64,000 bases of DNA from Strongyloides papillosus (GCA_005656395.1 SRSI01000068.1:806001-870000); one strand, 5' to 3'. Positions 46,901-59,506 are shown, counted from the stretch's first letter. The notes: generated from the letters alone by a model not told the origin. A program made the numbers and translations.

Positions 46901-49900
46901 ATTATTTGGAGGAAAATTCAATTTTCCAAATATGCATCCATATACGCATTTCGATACATTTCCTATTGCACTTATAACAGTATTTCAAATTTTAACCGGT
47001 GAAGATTGGAACGAAGTTATGTATTTAGCTATAGAATCTCAAGGAGGAATATATGATGGTGGAATGGTTTATTGTATTTATTTCATTGTTCTCGTATTAT
47101 TTGGTAATTATACATTACTCAATGTGTTCTTGGCTATCGCCGTCGATAACTTAGCTAATGCACAAGAATTAACTGCTGCCGAGGAGGCGGATGAGAAAGC
47201 GAATGAAATTTGTGATGATAGTGATGATGGTGAAGATGAGAATGGTGATCAATGTATTGATATGGATGAAAAAGATTATTACGATGATGAATGTGAAGAG
47301 GAAGAATCACCTTTTGGTGGACCAAAACCAATAGTTCCATACTCTTCAATGTTCATATTTTCACATACAAATTGTTTAAGAGTATTTGTGCATTCATTTG
47401 TATCAACAAAATACTTTGAAATGTTTGTAATGTTTGTGATATGTTTATCATCAATAGCATTATCTGCTGAAGATCCCGTAGATGAAGAAAATCCAAGGAA
47501 CAAAGTGTTACAATATATGGACTATTGTTTTACTGGTGTTTTTGCATGTGAAATGCTTCTAAAATTAATTGACCAAGGTGTTATACTTCATAGAGGATCT
47601 TATTGTAGAGATTTTTGGAACGTATTAGATGGTGTGGTTGTCGTTTGTGCTTTAGTTGCTTTTTCATTTGCTGGTACAGATGGAGCTGCCGGAAAAAATT
47701 TAAATACAATTAAATCTCTTCGTGTCTTAAGAGTCTTACGTCCTCTGAAAACAATTAAACGTATACCAAAATTGAAAGCTGTATTTGATTGTGTTGTGAA
47801 TTCATTGAAAAATGTATTTAACATTCTTATTGTCTATTTCCTATTTCAATTCATTTTTGCTGTCATTGCAGTTCAATTATTTAAAGGAACATTTTTCTAT
47901 TGTACAGATAGTAATAAAAAATTTGCCCATGAGTGCCATGGGCAATTCTATATTTATAGTAGACAAGATGATGAACCAATTGTTCAACCTAGAGAATGGA
48001 AGTTAAGACCATTTAATTATGATAATACATTAAATGCCATGTTAACACTTTTTGTTGTCACAACAGGTGAAGGATGGCCTGGAATAAGACAAAATTCAAT
48101 GGATACAACTGAAGAAGATCAAGGACCATCACCATTCTTCCGTGTAGAAATGGCTCTATTTTATGTCATGTTTTTCATTGTTTTTCCATTCTTCTTCGTC
48201 AACATTTTCGTTGCCTTGATCATTATTACATTCCAAGAACAAGGTGAAGCAGAATTATCAGAAGGAGATTTAGATAAAAATCAAAAACAATGTATTGATT
48301 TCGCTTTAAATGCTAGACCAAGATCTCTTTTCATGCCCGAAAATAAAAACTCAATGAAGTATAGAATATGGAGACTGGTAACATCTACACCGTTTGAATA
48401 CTTTATTATGGCAATGATTTGTTGTAACACACTAATTTTAATGATGAAATTTCATGGAAATTCTCCTGGTTATGAAAAAGTTTTAAGATTTTTTAACACA
48501 GCATTAACAGCAGTATTTACAGTTGAATCAATACTTAAAATTTTAGCTTTTGGTGTTAGGAATTATTTTAAAGATGGATGGAATAGATTTGATTTCATTA
48601 CAGTAGTTGGTTCTATTACAGATGCTTTGGTAACTGAATTTGGTGGACATTTCGTATCATTAGGATTTTTGAGACTTTTTCGTGCTGCACGTCTTATTCG
48701 TCTCCTTCAACAGGGATACACGATCAGAATATTATTATGGACTTTTGTTCAATCATTTAAAGCGTTACCATATGTTTGTCTATTAATTGGCATGTTATTC
48801 TTCATATATGCTATAGTCGGTATGCAAGTATTTGGAAATATTAGACTAGATTCAACAACCGAAATTAATCGTCATAATAATTTTCAAAGCTTCTTTAATT
48901 CTGTTATTTTACTATTTCGATGTGCCACCGGTGAAGCATGGCAAGATATAATGTTATCGTGTACTGCTGGAAAATATTGTGCATCTAAAGATGAATTTAC
49001 TGAATACAATATAATGAAAGGTGCTACATGTGGAACAAATATGAGTTATGCTTATTTTACCTCATTCGTATTTTTATCATCATTTTTAATGTTAAATTTA
49101 TTCGTTGCCGTTATTATGGATAATTTTGATTATTTAACTCGTGATAGTTCTATATTAGGACCACATCATTTGGATGAATTTATTCGAGTATGGGCTGATT
49201 ATGATCCAGCAGCTACAGGTCGGATACACTATACAGATATGTATGAAATGTTACGAAATATAGCACCACCTGTTGGTTTTGGTCGGAAATGTCCATATCG
49301 TTTAGCTTATAAACATCTAATTAGAATGAATATGCCAGTTTCAGAGGATGGAACAGTTCATTTTACAACAACACTATTTGCACTAATCAGAGAATCATTA
49401 AGTATCAAAATGCGTCCAGTTGAGGAGATGGATGAAGCAGATGAAGAATTAAGGCAAACACTAAGAAAAATATGGCCATTAAAAGCTAAAAAAAATATGA
49501 TTGATTTAGTTGTACCACCAAATCACGAACTTTGTTATCAAAAACTTACTGTCGGTAAAATATATGCGGGTCTTCTTATTTTGGAAAATTATCGTGCACG
49601 AAAAACAGGAACGGAGGTAAGTTAATAAAATATATAACATAAAATAAGGAACATTAAAAAAAATTTATTGATAATTAGATTGAAAGACAACGAAAAGCTC
49701 GTGAAGCAATGAAATTGCTTGGTAGAACACAAGCTGTCATTGAGTTACCAACCAAACGAATAGTACAGGAAAAGTTGTTTGGTAATACAAATAAAGTTCG
49801 ACCCGCAATATTAGTACAACAACCTACATTACCTGATGGTGATTTAGGTGATTCTATATATGTTGATACAGGAAATGAGGTTAAAAAATTATTATCATCC

Positions 49901-51759
49901 CTATTCCTTTATTGTTGATTCACCACTACATCATATTTATTACCTTCATTCATTCCAAAGCATGATAGAGTTTTGGATACAATAGTGTTATTATCTCTCT
50001 AAGAAATATACTGTATATTTTTTCCATTAAACGCAATATAATATCAAACCATTCCAAGCACGTTAAAAAATTTACCTACCATATACTTTTTTAAAATTTC
50101 TTTTACTAACTTTAATTTTCTATAGATATGTGGTGGAGGACTCTTTGGTGGAGGATTAAGAGGACTAGTTGCTGCAGCAAAATCAGCTGCAGGTGGTGGT
50201 GGAGCAAGTGGTAATCATACAACAATACATAATAGAGAGAATTTAGACGATTATGATGATGATGAAGATAGCATTCAAAATAATGACAATAATAAATACA
50301 TGCAAAATGATATTCATTCAAATTATAATAATGATGAAGATGTAGGAATAAACAGTAATCCACATGCTAATAATCAACGTCCACAACAATCATTATTTTC
50401 AACACTTGTTGATACAATAAAATCAACAAAAAGCAATGATTCATTAATATCCAATACCCATGAGTATCAACAAAAAATGGGCCAAAAAACAAAAAATGAT
50501 AACAACGATTTATATTATGATGATTCACATACAAGTTTAGATAATTATTTACAAACATATGATCGTGAACCAATGAGATATGGAAATAATTATAATAATG
50601 GCAAATTTTCTGGTGTATTTAATAGAATTCGTAGAAGAGATACTAGATCCGATTATCAACCAGTTGGTATTCAGGTACGTTAAATATAAATTTTTCTTAT
50701 TTATTTTTTTCTATCTATTTGATTCTTATTTCCCCATAAGAGCTACTTTTTTATTTCATCTTTCTATTTTTTTTTATTTCTTCCTTATAGCACTATTTTC
50801 CAAGATCACAAAAATATATGCCACGCTATTGTGGTTCATCACAAAACAATTATTATTCTAATAAAAGGGATGACTATTACGATGAGGTAAAAAAGGGTTT
50901 CATATTGTTTGGTTACATTAGAATTTAAAATTTGCATGACTCCGCAACTTTTTTGTTTAATATTTGTGGTTTTTTATCCTATAATCTTCTATCGACACCT
51001 AGTAATATTTTTTATATATTTTATACTTTTTTTTGATAAATCAAATATTTGCCCTTTTTTCAGACTCAACATCTTCTCTCAAACCAACGACATAGTAGAA
51101 GTCCTTCACCCCAGGATATCCATCCAAATCCTTCTTTATATGGAAGAAGTTACAGCGAAAGATATTCTGGTTATCAACCAATTCGTAACCCTCCAACCAT
51201 GAGTTATTCAGAAGATCATGCTGAATCTTATAATCGATATCCTGGAAACAAGAATAAAGTTCATGACAATTATTCAATGCCATATTATGGAGAATCACAT
51301 GTACCTAAACCAGGTGTTTTCCACAATTCTCCAAATGTACCAAACACTACCAATCGTTCACTTCGCCATCAACCTATGGGATATTCAAATCCACCAAATC
51401 AAAAATACGATGACATCTATAATGATATGAATTATCCAAATAATAAAAATGTTCACAATACAGGATCGGCTCAAAATATTCGTGTGAATTGGCGATATGA
51501 TGATCAATATGATGAAGATCCTAGAATTGTACCAACACAACAACGCCGTCTTCCAGATATAAATAAAATTTCAATGCCTCGTCCACGTTCTGGTTTTATT
51601 GAACCTTCTAACTATGAGAATACAAATAATTTTCCTCGCTACCAACCACAGTACCATTCACAGAGTGGAGCACAAACAGTTGTCTATGCACAACCAGGAA
51701 ATGTCCCATTGAGTGATTCAGAAGGAGAAGAAGGTAGAGAACGATGGGCAATGATATAA
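43960..51759 (+). CDS. Voltage-gated calcium channel alpha-1 subunit, CaV2 type (UNC-2)
   Basis: Exons 43960..44133, 45177..49616, 49679..49879, 50126..50674, 50791..50886 and 51064..51759, all joined in phase 0, give 2,051 aa. Four six-helix repeats are complete, each with an Arg-rich S4. The pore glutamates are Glu314 (MEGW), Glu667 (GEDW), Glu1023 (GEGW) and Glu1311 (GEAW), so the filter is EEEE and Ca2+-selective. The I-II loop has the beta-subunit site [13 protein letters not shown] (about 379-391). The II-III loop is short and acidic, with no synprint-like region. The C-terminus has the EF-hand-like segment and the CaV2 IQ-type motif ([14 protein letters not shown]), then a long Asn/Ser/Pro-rich tail. 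UNC-2 drives presynaptic transmitter release. The first exon has an in-frame TAA right before its ATG, so it is a true start (short form); longer forms may use exons at 33-42 kb. Confidence 0.96.
44827..44899 (+). tRNA. tRNA-Thr (anticodon TGT)
   Basis: A 73-nt cloverleaf: perfect 7-bp acceptor stem GCCACAT/ATGTGGC with discriminator A, 5-bp anticodon stem TCGGT/ACCGA around loop CTTGTAA (anticodon 44860-44862), and 5-bp T stem GCTGG/CCAGC with a TTCAATC loop. The D stem has one mismatch. A TTTTT terminator follows at about 44902. It decodes ACA. It lies inside the first intron of unc-2, same strand as the channel gene. Confidence 0.93.
45031..45102 (-). tRNA. tRNA-Thr (anticodon CGT)
   Basis: A 72-nt cloverleaf on the minus strand: D stem GCTC/GAGC, anticodon stem TCTCT/AGAGA around CTCGTAA (anticodon at 45070-45068), T stem ACAGG/CCTGT with TTCAAAC. 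The acceptor stem has a wobble at position 5 and a C:U mismatch at position 6. It decodes ACG. It faces the TGT gene across 131 nt in the same unc-2 intron, antisense to unc-2. The nearest strong T-run downstream is some distance away, so termination may be inefficient. Confidence 0.88.
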
Positions 51760-52169
51760 AAATAATAATAGTAATTTTACTTGAAATTTAGGTAAAAAAT
51801 GTTACTCAAATATATATTTTTATTATTTTATTATCAAATTGTATTTTTTTTGATCTCAAAATAAATAAGTATTTACCTTTATGAAATGTTTATTTTTTTC
51901 GTAGATATTTTGATTTTACATTATCAGTTCAAAAATATAATAATATTGAAATAGATAAATCAAACAATTGTGACTACAATTTTTATAAAACACTTCCAAA
52001 TAGATAACTTTTTATAAGTGAAAGTCATTCCATTCAACAAATTTAAATAAAAAATATTTAAAGAATTTTATTGTATCTAATTGGTTAATGTTCAATAGAT
52101 ATACAATTTCTAAAAAAAAAGTATTCTCTTCCATTTTCATTATTTAAATAAATTATAAAATGTTAAATC
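51760..52169. other. Convergent 3' region of unc-2 and the Ig-EGF gene
   Basis: A 410-nt A+T-rich stretch between convergent stop codons; AATAAA-like strings occur on both strands (for example near 51861). No gene was seen. Confidence 0.5.
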
Positions 52170-53038
<869 letters not shown>

Positions 53039-53137
53039 TCATCATCTTTAAAATTAATATTTATTATTCTAATTTTATTAAAAATGTATAAATTACATAT
53101 TCATCACAATTATATTTCAATGTACTTTAATTAAAAT

Positions 53138-53641
53138 TTATTTTATGTTATATGGATCCGCTATTTCTATTGTTTTGCTCTTGCCAACTTCTCCATTACC
53201 TCCAAGATTTCCATTATTGTTGATTATACTAGTTGATTTTAAACCAAGAACCATTGACTCGGGTAATGTCAATGAAGCATCCTTATTTACTTTTTTGTTA
53301 TTTTTTTTATCTTTTCGATTTTTTTTTTCAAAATCATTGTACTCTTTGTTGATTCTTGGTGAGACTAGATCAATTTTTTTAATTGCGAGTATACTACCAT
53401 ATAAAGCAATTCCTGATATGGCAAATGAAATTGTAATATACAAAATTGGTCCAAGACTAGAATCTTTGATGCTACCATCATCCTTAATTGATTGTAAAGC
53501 GTCATCATCTTTACCAATTTGAAGCGTATTTTCGATTAGGTCCACTTCCCGTGTAAAGACTTGCGTTGAAGATTCACTTTTTACGTGAACATAAATATTG
53601 ACAAATAAAAAAAATATAACAATATTCAAAAAGCTGGACAT
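53138..53641 (-). CDS. Small type I membrane protein, unknown function
   Basis: Single exon, 167 aa. Residues 1-22 form a signal peptide (hydrophobic, ending near VKSES). A short acidic lumenal or extracellular region follows, then one transmembrane helix (about 65-88, LGPILYITISFAISGIALYG) and a strongly basic juxtamembrane cytoplasmic run (KKNRKDKKNNKK). The tail is Ser/Asn/Gly-rich. No family was recognised. It sits between egl-9 (209 nt upstream) and the Ig-EGF gene (132 nt downstream), same strand. Confidence 0.75.
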   Translation of the reverse strand: MSSFLNIVIFFLFVNIYVHVKSESSTQVFTREVDLIENTLQIGKDDDALQSIKDDGSIKDSSLGPILYITISFAISGIALYGSILAIKKIDLVSPRINKEYNDFEKKNRKDKKNNKKVNKDASLTLPESMVLGLKSTSIINNNGNLGGNGEVGKSKTIEIADPYNIK

Positions 53642-53850
53642 CGCATTAATGAATAATTTTTCAATATTATTATCATTATATATAGATAATAACTATATTC
53701 ATTTTAATTAAAAATATTATAATTTCTTATAAAAATTCAAATATTTTATTCAATAATTATTATATAAATTAAAATATTAAAAATGTAATATAAAGATAAA
53801 TAATTTATTTTTTATGCGTTTCTTTTGTATGTATAATTATATCTTTTTTG

Positions 53851-55209
53851 TTAAATATCATAAACCCTTTTATTAGAAAGCTCTGAGTCATTTAATACTT
53901 CCGGACTTTTACGTTTACGATTATTCAAATCATTACAACTACTTTCTTTATTATTTAAGATTTGTTGTTTTTTATCGAAGTACCATATTGTAATACCTAT
54001 ACGTGGTCTGTTATATACAGGCATAACCTCATGAGGATTTCTAGAATCACTCCAAAAAAATATAAGTCTATCTGCTTTAGGGATTATATCTATTGGAACT
54101 TGACTGGTGTGGGGATATAATCTTAAGGCACCACCATCTCTATTAATATCCCAATTTTTGTTACAATAATAAATTGCTGTTATACAACGACCATCTTTAG
54201 ACACATCATTTGTTGGATTATCAACATGTTTAACATACTTCGTACCATTCCCAGGATAAATAGCTATCATTGCTCGTGAACGTCCACCAATTGTGTGTGG
54301 GTGTATCTTATCTTTAAGTTTATTTACAACAGAATCAACCATCTGAACAAGTAATCTTATATGCACAGCATTTATGGATATCTCATTGCTAGAATCAAAC
54401 CAAAAAATTTGATCTGACCTTATCTCTTCTGAATTTGTCTCTTCTTTTTTATCCATCAATTGGCCCGCACTAAATACTCCCTGCCTATATAAAACATTAA
54501 TTTCACTAAATTTAAAATATAGTAAATAGAATGTTAATATAAATTTTTCTTACTTATAAATATTATTTAAGTGATTATTTCCAAGAAAATTTTCTACTAT
54601 AGCATAACCATATGTTCGCAAATTCTCAAGAATATATTGTGAAATCAAAGTTAATCTTGAATACATTACTTGTGTTTGATTGTACGATTTTCCTGTTTTT
54701 GAGAGATTTCTCATATGTTCTTGAAGTGTTGTACTATATATATAACTTTTAGAATGATCTTTATACTGATTTGTTTGTGGGTAAAAAGAATTTTGATTAC
54801 TAGGAGATATATCATTTGAAGAATAAGAAACACCGTTACAATCATCTTTAATGGAATCATTTAAATGGTTTAGTGAATATTTTTCCTTATCTTTTTTAAT
54901 TGTACTTCTACAAATATTTTTATGATTTTCCCAATCCAATGTTTGATGTTCTCTGGAACAATAATTGGTTGTATGACAAATTCTACATTTTAAATTTCCA
55001 GAATCAATATTGCTAATATCCATCTTACAATAAGAACAAAATACTAAAGAAGATGGATAATTATAAGACATATTTCCCATAATTTCATTACTACCATTAG
55101 GATATATCATATTTGGTTGATAAGATGTGGATGGAATAGGTTGTGGAATATAATTAGTTAATTCAATATTTTGTATTAATTGATCATTTGGCAAAGTCTG
55201 CTGTTGCAT
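53851..55209 (-). CDS. HIF prolyl hydroxylase EGL-9 (EGLN/PHD)
   Basis: Exons 55209..54554 and 54484..53851 (69-nt intron, phase 2) give 429 aa. A complete MYND zinc finger is near the N-terminus (Cys58, 61, 75, 78, 84, His88, His96, Cys100). A disordered linker follows, then the 2-oxoglutarate/Fe(II) oxygenase domain with YPGNGT, the iron ligands His305, Asp307 and His370 (HVDNP and NPHEVMP) and the 2OG-binding arginine Arg380 (RIGITIWYF). The joined exon gives KQGVFSAGQL, matching the family entry to the catalytic domain. EGL-9 hydroxylates HIF-1 for VHL-dependent decay under normal oxygen. It keeps the MYND plus oxygenase architecture of C. elegans EGL-9 and vertebrate EGLN1. Two ACGTG sites lie upstream. 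Confidence 0.96.
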
Positions 55210-55465
55210 ATTATATCTTTCTTGATAATGTATTGTATTAAAAATTGTTCAAAACGTTTATATATATATTTGTATCATTAAAATATTTATATAGTGAAAA
55301 AATAAAGTATTTAAATAAATTGTAGTCTAAAAAATATTTAAACAATAAAATGTACCAATACGTACAGTTAAATAAAAAAAATTGTGAAATATAGTGCATA
55401 TGAAATATTAGATAAATAGTAATGAGAAGAATATTATACTCTAAAGACAAGAAATTAAACATATG

Positions 55466-55470
55466 CACGT
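55466..55470 (-). promoter_or_regulatory. HIF-type site (ACGTG on minus strand)
   Basis: The string GCACGT here gives ACGTGC on the egl-9 strand, the RCGTG core bound by HIF-1, about 257 nt upstream of the egl-9 ATG. The motif is short, and occurrence by chance is possible. Confidence 0.35.
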
Positions 55471-55872
55471 ATAATTTAAGATGAAATATAATGACTAGCG
55501 TCTACAAATGTGATGGTGATCATAATGAAATGATAAGAGGTACAAAATCGAATACCATTAAGCAAATGATATAAAATAGTAAATAAAAGCTTAGAAATAC
55601 CAATAAGCAATTAAAATTATTGTGTTAAAATAAAAAAATTAAATAAATCTTTTTGAATCATGTAAAATGAAATTTTTATATATAAATGAATGTTATGTTA
55701 GTATTTTTACTAAGAAACACTTTCAGAAATATGATACTATAATTTAAAATTTTGTTTATGGAAAAAGACTATTTTTAAAATTTTAATGGTAAAAATACGG
55801 TTATAAAATTTTTAACCAGCAGACATAGACATTTTAAATGAATGTGTTTGATGTAGAAACGTTATAGTAGAG

Positions 55873-55889
55873 GTTGTCTACGTGACAAC
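55873..55889 (-). promoter_or_regulatory. HIF-type site TACGTG inside an inverted repeat
   Basis: The sequence GTTGTC-TACGT-GACAAC has a 6-bp inverted repeat flanking an ACGTG core (55880-55884). It lies about 670 nt upstream of the egl-9 start. Vertebrate and worm EGL-9 family genes are often HIF targets, which makes the position suggestive. Confidence 0.4.
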
Positions 55890-58161
55890 TAGACAATTTA
55901 AAAAGTCAAGAAATGAAGTTTTTAAATTGTACTAAAAATATCATTATGAGGAAAATACAATATATTTAACACCTGTTGCAAAATGTTTTAATTACTGACA
56001 TTAAAAATTAGTACATAAAAATGTGTACATTTTATTGCATAACAGAATTTACTAAATAATAGAAATCATATGAAGTTAATGCGGGGTGACTCATAAAACT
56101 TTTCCTGTTATAAAATTTTGTACCCCTTGCATTCCGGATAGGACTACATTTTTTAAATAAGAAGGTTTAATCTTAGCACACCTAAACTTTAAAGTATAAA
56201 ATATAACATTAAAGTATTTTCAAAATATCTAGATTTAACAAATTCTCATATCAATATTTTACGTTATAATGTTACACTATTGAATTTAAAAGTTTAAAAA
56301 TTTTAAGTCACTTGTCTAAAACTACTTTAAAATATATTATTATTCAAATGAATATTAATTAATCAGTAAAATTTTTGATTTCCTTCAAAAAAGGTTACCA
56401 ATTAATTTTTTACTTGTAATTATTAAATTTTTACCATATTTTAATAAAAGTATGTATATAATGTAATATATAGTGGGAATACTTTCATTACTTAACCTGC
56501 AAATATAATATTACAAACAATAATCTTAGAGTGTAATAACTAAGAGACTAGTTTATTATAACTAAAATAAACTATTGGACATTAAAATAAACAATTCATT
56601 CTTCATACATACATCTAAATACTAAACACAATAAATATTTTACATTTCTTAAGAACATCATTAAAAAAATAATTTTCTCTAAACATTCATTCTTTAAACG
56701 TACATTGTTTTAGAATTATATTAATGGATAAAAAACAAAAAAATCATACAAATTGCTAAAACTTCCAATAAAATAATATTATTTTTTTTGTCATGTGATT
56801 GTAAATATAATATATTTTTAATGAAAACAATTGCATTCATTTTTTATTTCAGTTAAAATTAAAAAAAGTAAATAAACAATTGCCCGATATTTAATTTAAA
56901 ATATATGTCAACATTATCTATATTATTGTATATATTTCTACATGTAACTAACATCATACTTATTGATACTTCAACAGTCCTTATAAATATTTTATATAAG
57001 CAAAAATAAATGTCATGTTCAGGAAAAATTATTATTATGACGAATTACTTCTAATATAAACATAGTTTGTGGTATAGAAATACACAAATGCAAATAAATA
57101 TTAATAATTAACATTTATACGTAATAAATATAGAATTGTATAAGGAAAATTTTCCGCTATAAAGAAATAATAAAATTATTTACATTGCAAGAATATTTAA
57201 TGAATAATAGTGCAAAAAATTTTTATAATAAATATCAAAAATTTTGAGGAAGGTGATATCATTTTTTATTTTAAAAATCGCGGAAAAAATTGGTTATTTT
57301 GTTAATAAAAAATATTCACCATGTTTAATTATGAACTATATCAATGACATAGTATTCAACATAGCACTTTGTTGAACAATTTTATTACTAAAACAACACT
57401 ATAAAGTTTTTCCTTAATAAAATCAATTTCTATACAAATTTGAAACTAATGTATAGAACATTAATCATATTTCTTTAAAAAAGAGTTGAAGTGATATTTA
57501 TAAGAACCAAAATAAATAACGATACTAATTAATTAAAAGTTATAATGTTAGACACAATAGCAATTTATAATATTTACCATTCTTATTTTGCGATTTTTGC
57601 TAAAATATAGTAATATACATAATATTAGATAATAAAGAAATTGATAAATATTTGTTTTATGTATATTCTAAAACAATTTACACAACTTTATTAAATATTT
57701 TCTTATCTATAAGATTTAATTATTTCACAAACCAACAAGCAGATTTAATTAGCCCGCAAATTCCCTTTTGAAAAAAAAATTCATAAACTAAAATGTATCA
57801 AAAATCAAAATATTCTATATAGAAAAAATTAACAAGTAGAAAATTTTATTAAATAAAATTTGGCAAATTTATCATTTATTTATAATAAAAAATTACAATA
57901 ATAGTACAAAGTCCTCTTTTCAATAAAATTATTTAACATTAGGAATCATGTTAAAAATATATACTCTAAAAATATAAAAGTATAATTGTAATTAATCAAA
58001 TTATGTAAGGACATCAAATTTATTCACCAACAAGTTGCACTCTTTATGTAATCCTAAAAAGAAAATGCTCACTAACAATGGAAAGATGTAATCTCGTATG
58101 TGATAAAAATTTGGCTTAAAATTCTACAACTAATTAATTTCTGATATTTATATAATTTTAG

Positions 58162-58563
58162 ATGGCACCTACAGCTGCGAAATTATCATCTCCTAGAACT
58201 GTTTTGAGTATCTTGAGATATGCTCATCATAATTCCTCAACTGCTAAACCAAATACGATCCTTTTTAAGAAAATTAATGAATTATCATCTACCGGAAAGT
58301 GGGATAATATCAATAATGCCCCTAAATTATTTCTTTGGGGATCTAGTAGTAAGGAAGCAAGCGCTGTGTTTAATAATTTGATTGGTCCAGAAGCCCCTAT
58401 TATTGAGAAAACGCCATGGCGTCAACACTTGAAACTTCTTAGATCTATCGGAACATTTCTCCTAGTGGCAACTGCTCTCGGTAAATCTTATGAACTACTT
58501 GTTCCAGAAACATATAGATTGAAAGTAAAATATGCTCCAAAACATCATGATGAACACCACTAG
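58162..58563 (+). CDS. Small mitochondrial-like membrane protein, family uncertain
   Basis: Single coding exon, 133 aa. The ATG directly follows a splice-type acceptor (ataattttag, ending 58161), so the start is set by trans-splicing or an upstream non-coding exon. The N-terminal 30 residues are basic, Ser/Ala-rich and without acid (SPRTVLSILRYAHHNSS), like a mitochondrial presequence. One membrane helix lies at about 92-111 (SIGTFLLVATALGKSYELL), followed by a charged tail ending HHDEHH. Size, presequence, single helix and His-rich end are reminiscent of accessory subunits of respiratory complex I, but I cannot assign a specific subunit. Codon use is less A-rich than neighbouring disordered genes, suggesting a well-expressed conserved protein. 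Confidence 0.72.
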   Translation: MAPTAAKLSSPRTVLSILRYAHHNSSTAKPNTILFKKINELSSTGKWDNINNAPKLFLWGSSSKEASAVFNNLIGPEAPIIEKTPWRQHLKLLRSIGTFLLVATALGKSYELLVPETYRLKVKYAPKHHDEHH

Positions 58564-59029
58564 TTGTATTTTATATAAGAAAAACATAGTTGAATGTTGT
58601 AGGAAGTACGCTAATTGAATTTTAAAATGTATCGAACTTTTTACAATAAAATATATTAAATTTGTTTTTTTGAATGTTATTCTATTTATGATATTTATCT
58701 TAACATTTATCGTATAACTAGTATGACCTTCAGATTTTCAAAAATATAATTACATTATATATAATGTAATTTTATATATTCTTTTTAATAGTGCACATAC
58801 TTGGGTGATATTTTTTGTTTATATTTTAAATTTTAGTGAAAGAAAAATAATTTCCTTAATAAATAGTCTATTATTGCTGAAAAGTCGCCTTTTTATTACG
58901 CATGTAAACAGGTATCATTTTTTTACTTATAATTTTTTACAATTAAATTACATGATTTTGCGCAGCTTTTATTTAATGATAGCATTAGCTCAGAAAATTT
59001 AAATAGTATATCTGTTTCATATTTCCAGA
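58564..59029. other. Intergenic with a 24-bp perfect palindrome
   Basis: A 466-nt spacer between two plus-strand genes. It contains AATAAA near 58645 and the palindrome at 58748-58771. No gene is supported. Confidence 0.5.
58748..58771. repeat. 24-bp perfect palindrome
   Basis: The sequence reads identically on both strands (AATTACATTA, four-base TATA centre, TAATGTAATT). It is downstream of the mitochondrial-like gene. It could form a hairpin in RNA or be a chance product of high A+T content. Confidence 0.6.
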
Positions 59030-59506
59030 ATGTTGTTTAAAGCGGCTATAATTTTATCTTTATTTGTAGCATCATTACAAGTAAGTCGTTATTTTTTTAT
59101 ATTTAAGATATTTAAGGAAAAACAATTACCAACATTGAAAGATATTGAAGACTACAATGATCCCATTTTAAAAGAAATTTTCAAAAAAGTTTCGAAATCT
59201 AGCACACATAACAATAAAAATCCAGATTTACCAGTAAATTCTAATAAATATAATCCCCAACCAATAGACGAAAGATATCCTTCATTTAATCAGCAATTTT
59301 CAATGCTATCAAATACCAATCAAGAGCAAACTCCAACTTTTCCAAATAGAAACTATCAGGAATCAAATCAAAATATCGTTCTAACACCAAATAACATGGC
59401 TACGTTTGCAAGTGATGGATACAATGCCTTTATGGATGGAGCAAGACAATTAACAAATGCAATACCTAATACATTTACAAATGGAGCCATGATGTTTTTT
59501 GGCTAA
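59030..59506 (+). CDS. Small secreted Asn/Pro-rich protein, unknown function
   Basis: Exons 59030..59080 and 59117..59506 (36-nt intron, gtaagt/atttaag) give 146 aa. A tttccag acceptor ends one base before the ATG, suggesting trans-splicing. Exon 1 is almost exactly the signal peptide (MLFKAAIILSLFVASLQ). The mature part is polar, Asn/Gln/Pro/Ser-rich, with an Ala/Gly-containing helix near the end (ATFASDGYNAFMDGARQL) and no cysteines. The intron is a multiple of three with no stop, so unspliced RNA would also read through with 12 extra residues. No family was recognised. The stop is only 51 nt from that of the convergent GTPase gene, so the 3' UTRs probably overlap. Confidence 0.72.
   Translation: MLFKAAIILSLFVASLQVSRYFFIFKIFKEKQLPTLKDIEDYNDPILKEIFKKVSKSSTHNNKNPDLPVNSNKYNPQPIDERYPSFNQQFSMLSNTNQEQTPTFPNRNYQESNQNIVLTPNNMATFASDGYNAFMDGARQLTNAIPNTFTNGAMMFFG

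Larger units (their letters stand above)
55210..58161. other. 2.95-kb region between divergent genes
   Basis: A+T-rich, no coding exon supported. It contains ACGTG sites at 55466-55470 (minus orientation) and 55880-55884, an AP-1-type TGACTCA at 56087-56093 in a less A+T-rich patch (56080-56160), and otherwise plain sequence. The minus-strand 76-aa frame at 55238..55468 looks like chance. Confidence 0.5.

Noticed and set aside
45173..47824. Many open frames antisense or out of frame within unc-2
   Set aside because: They overlap the conserved channel core, whose motifs fix the true frame.
50112..51430. His/Leu/Tyr-rich frames overlapping the unc-2 C-terminal exons
   Set aside because: These are reading-frame shadows of Asn/Asp/Tyr-rich coding sequence.
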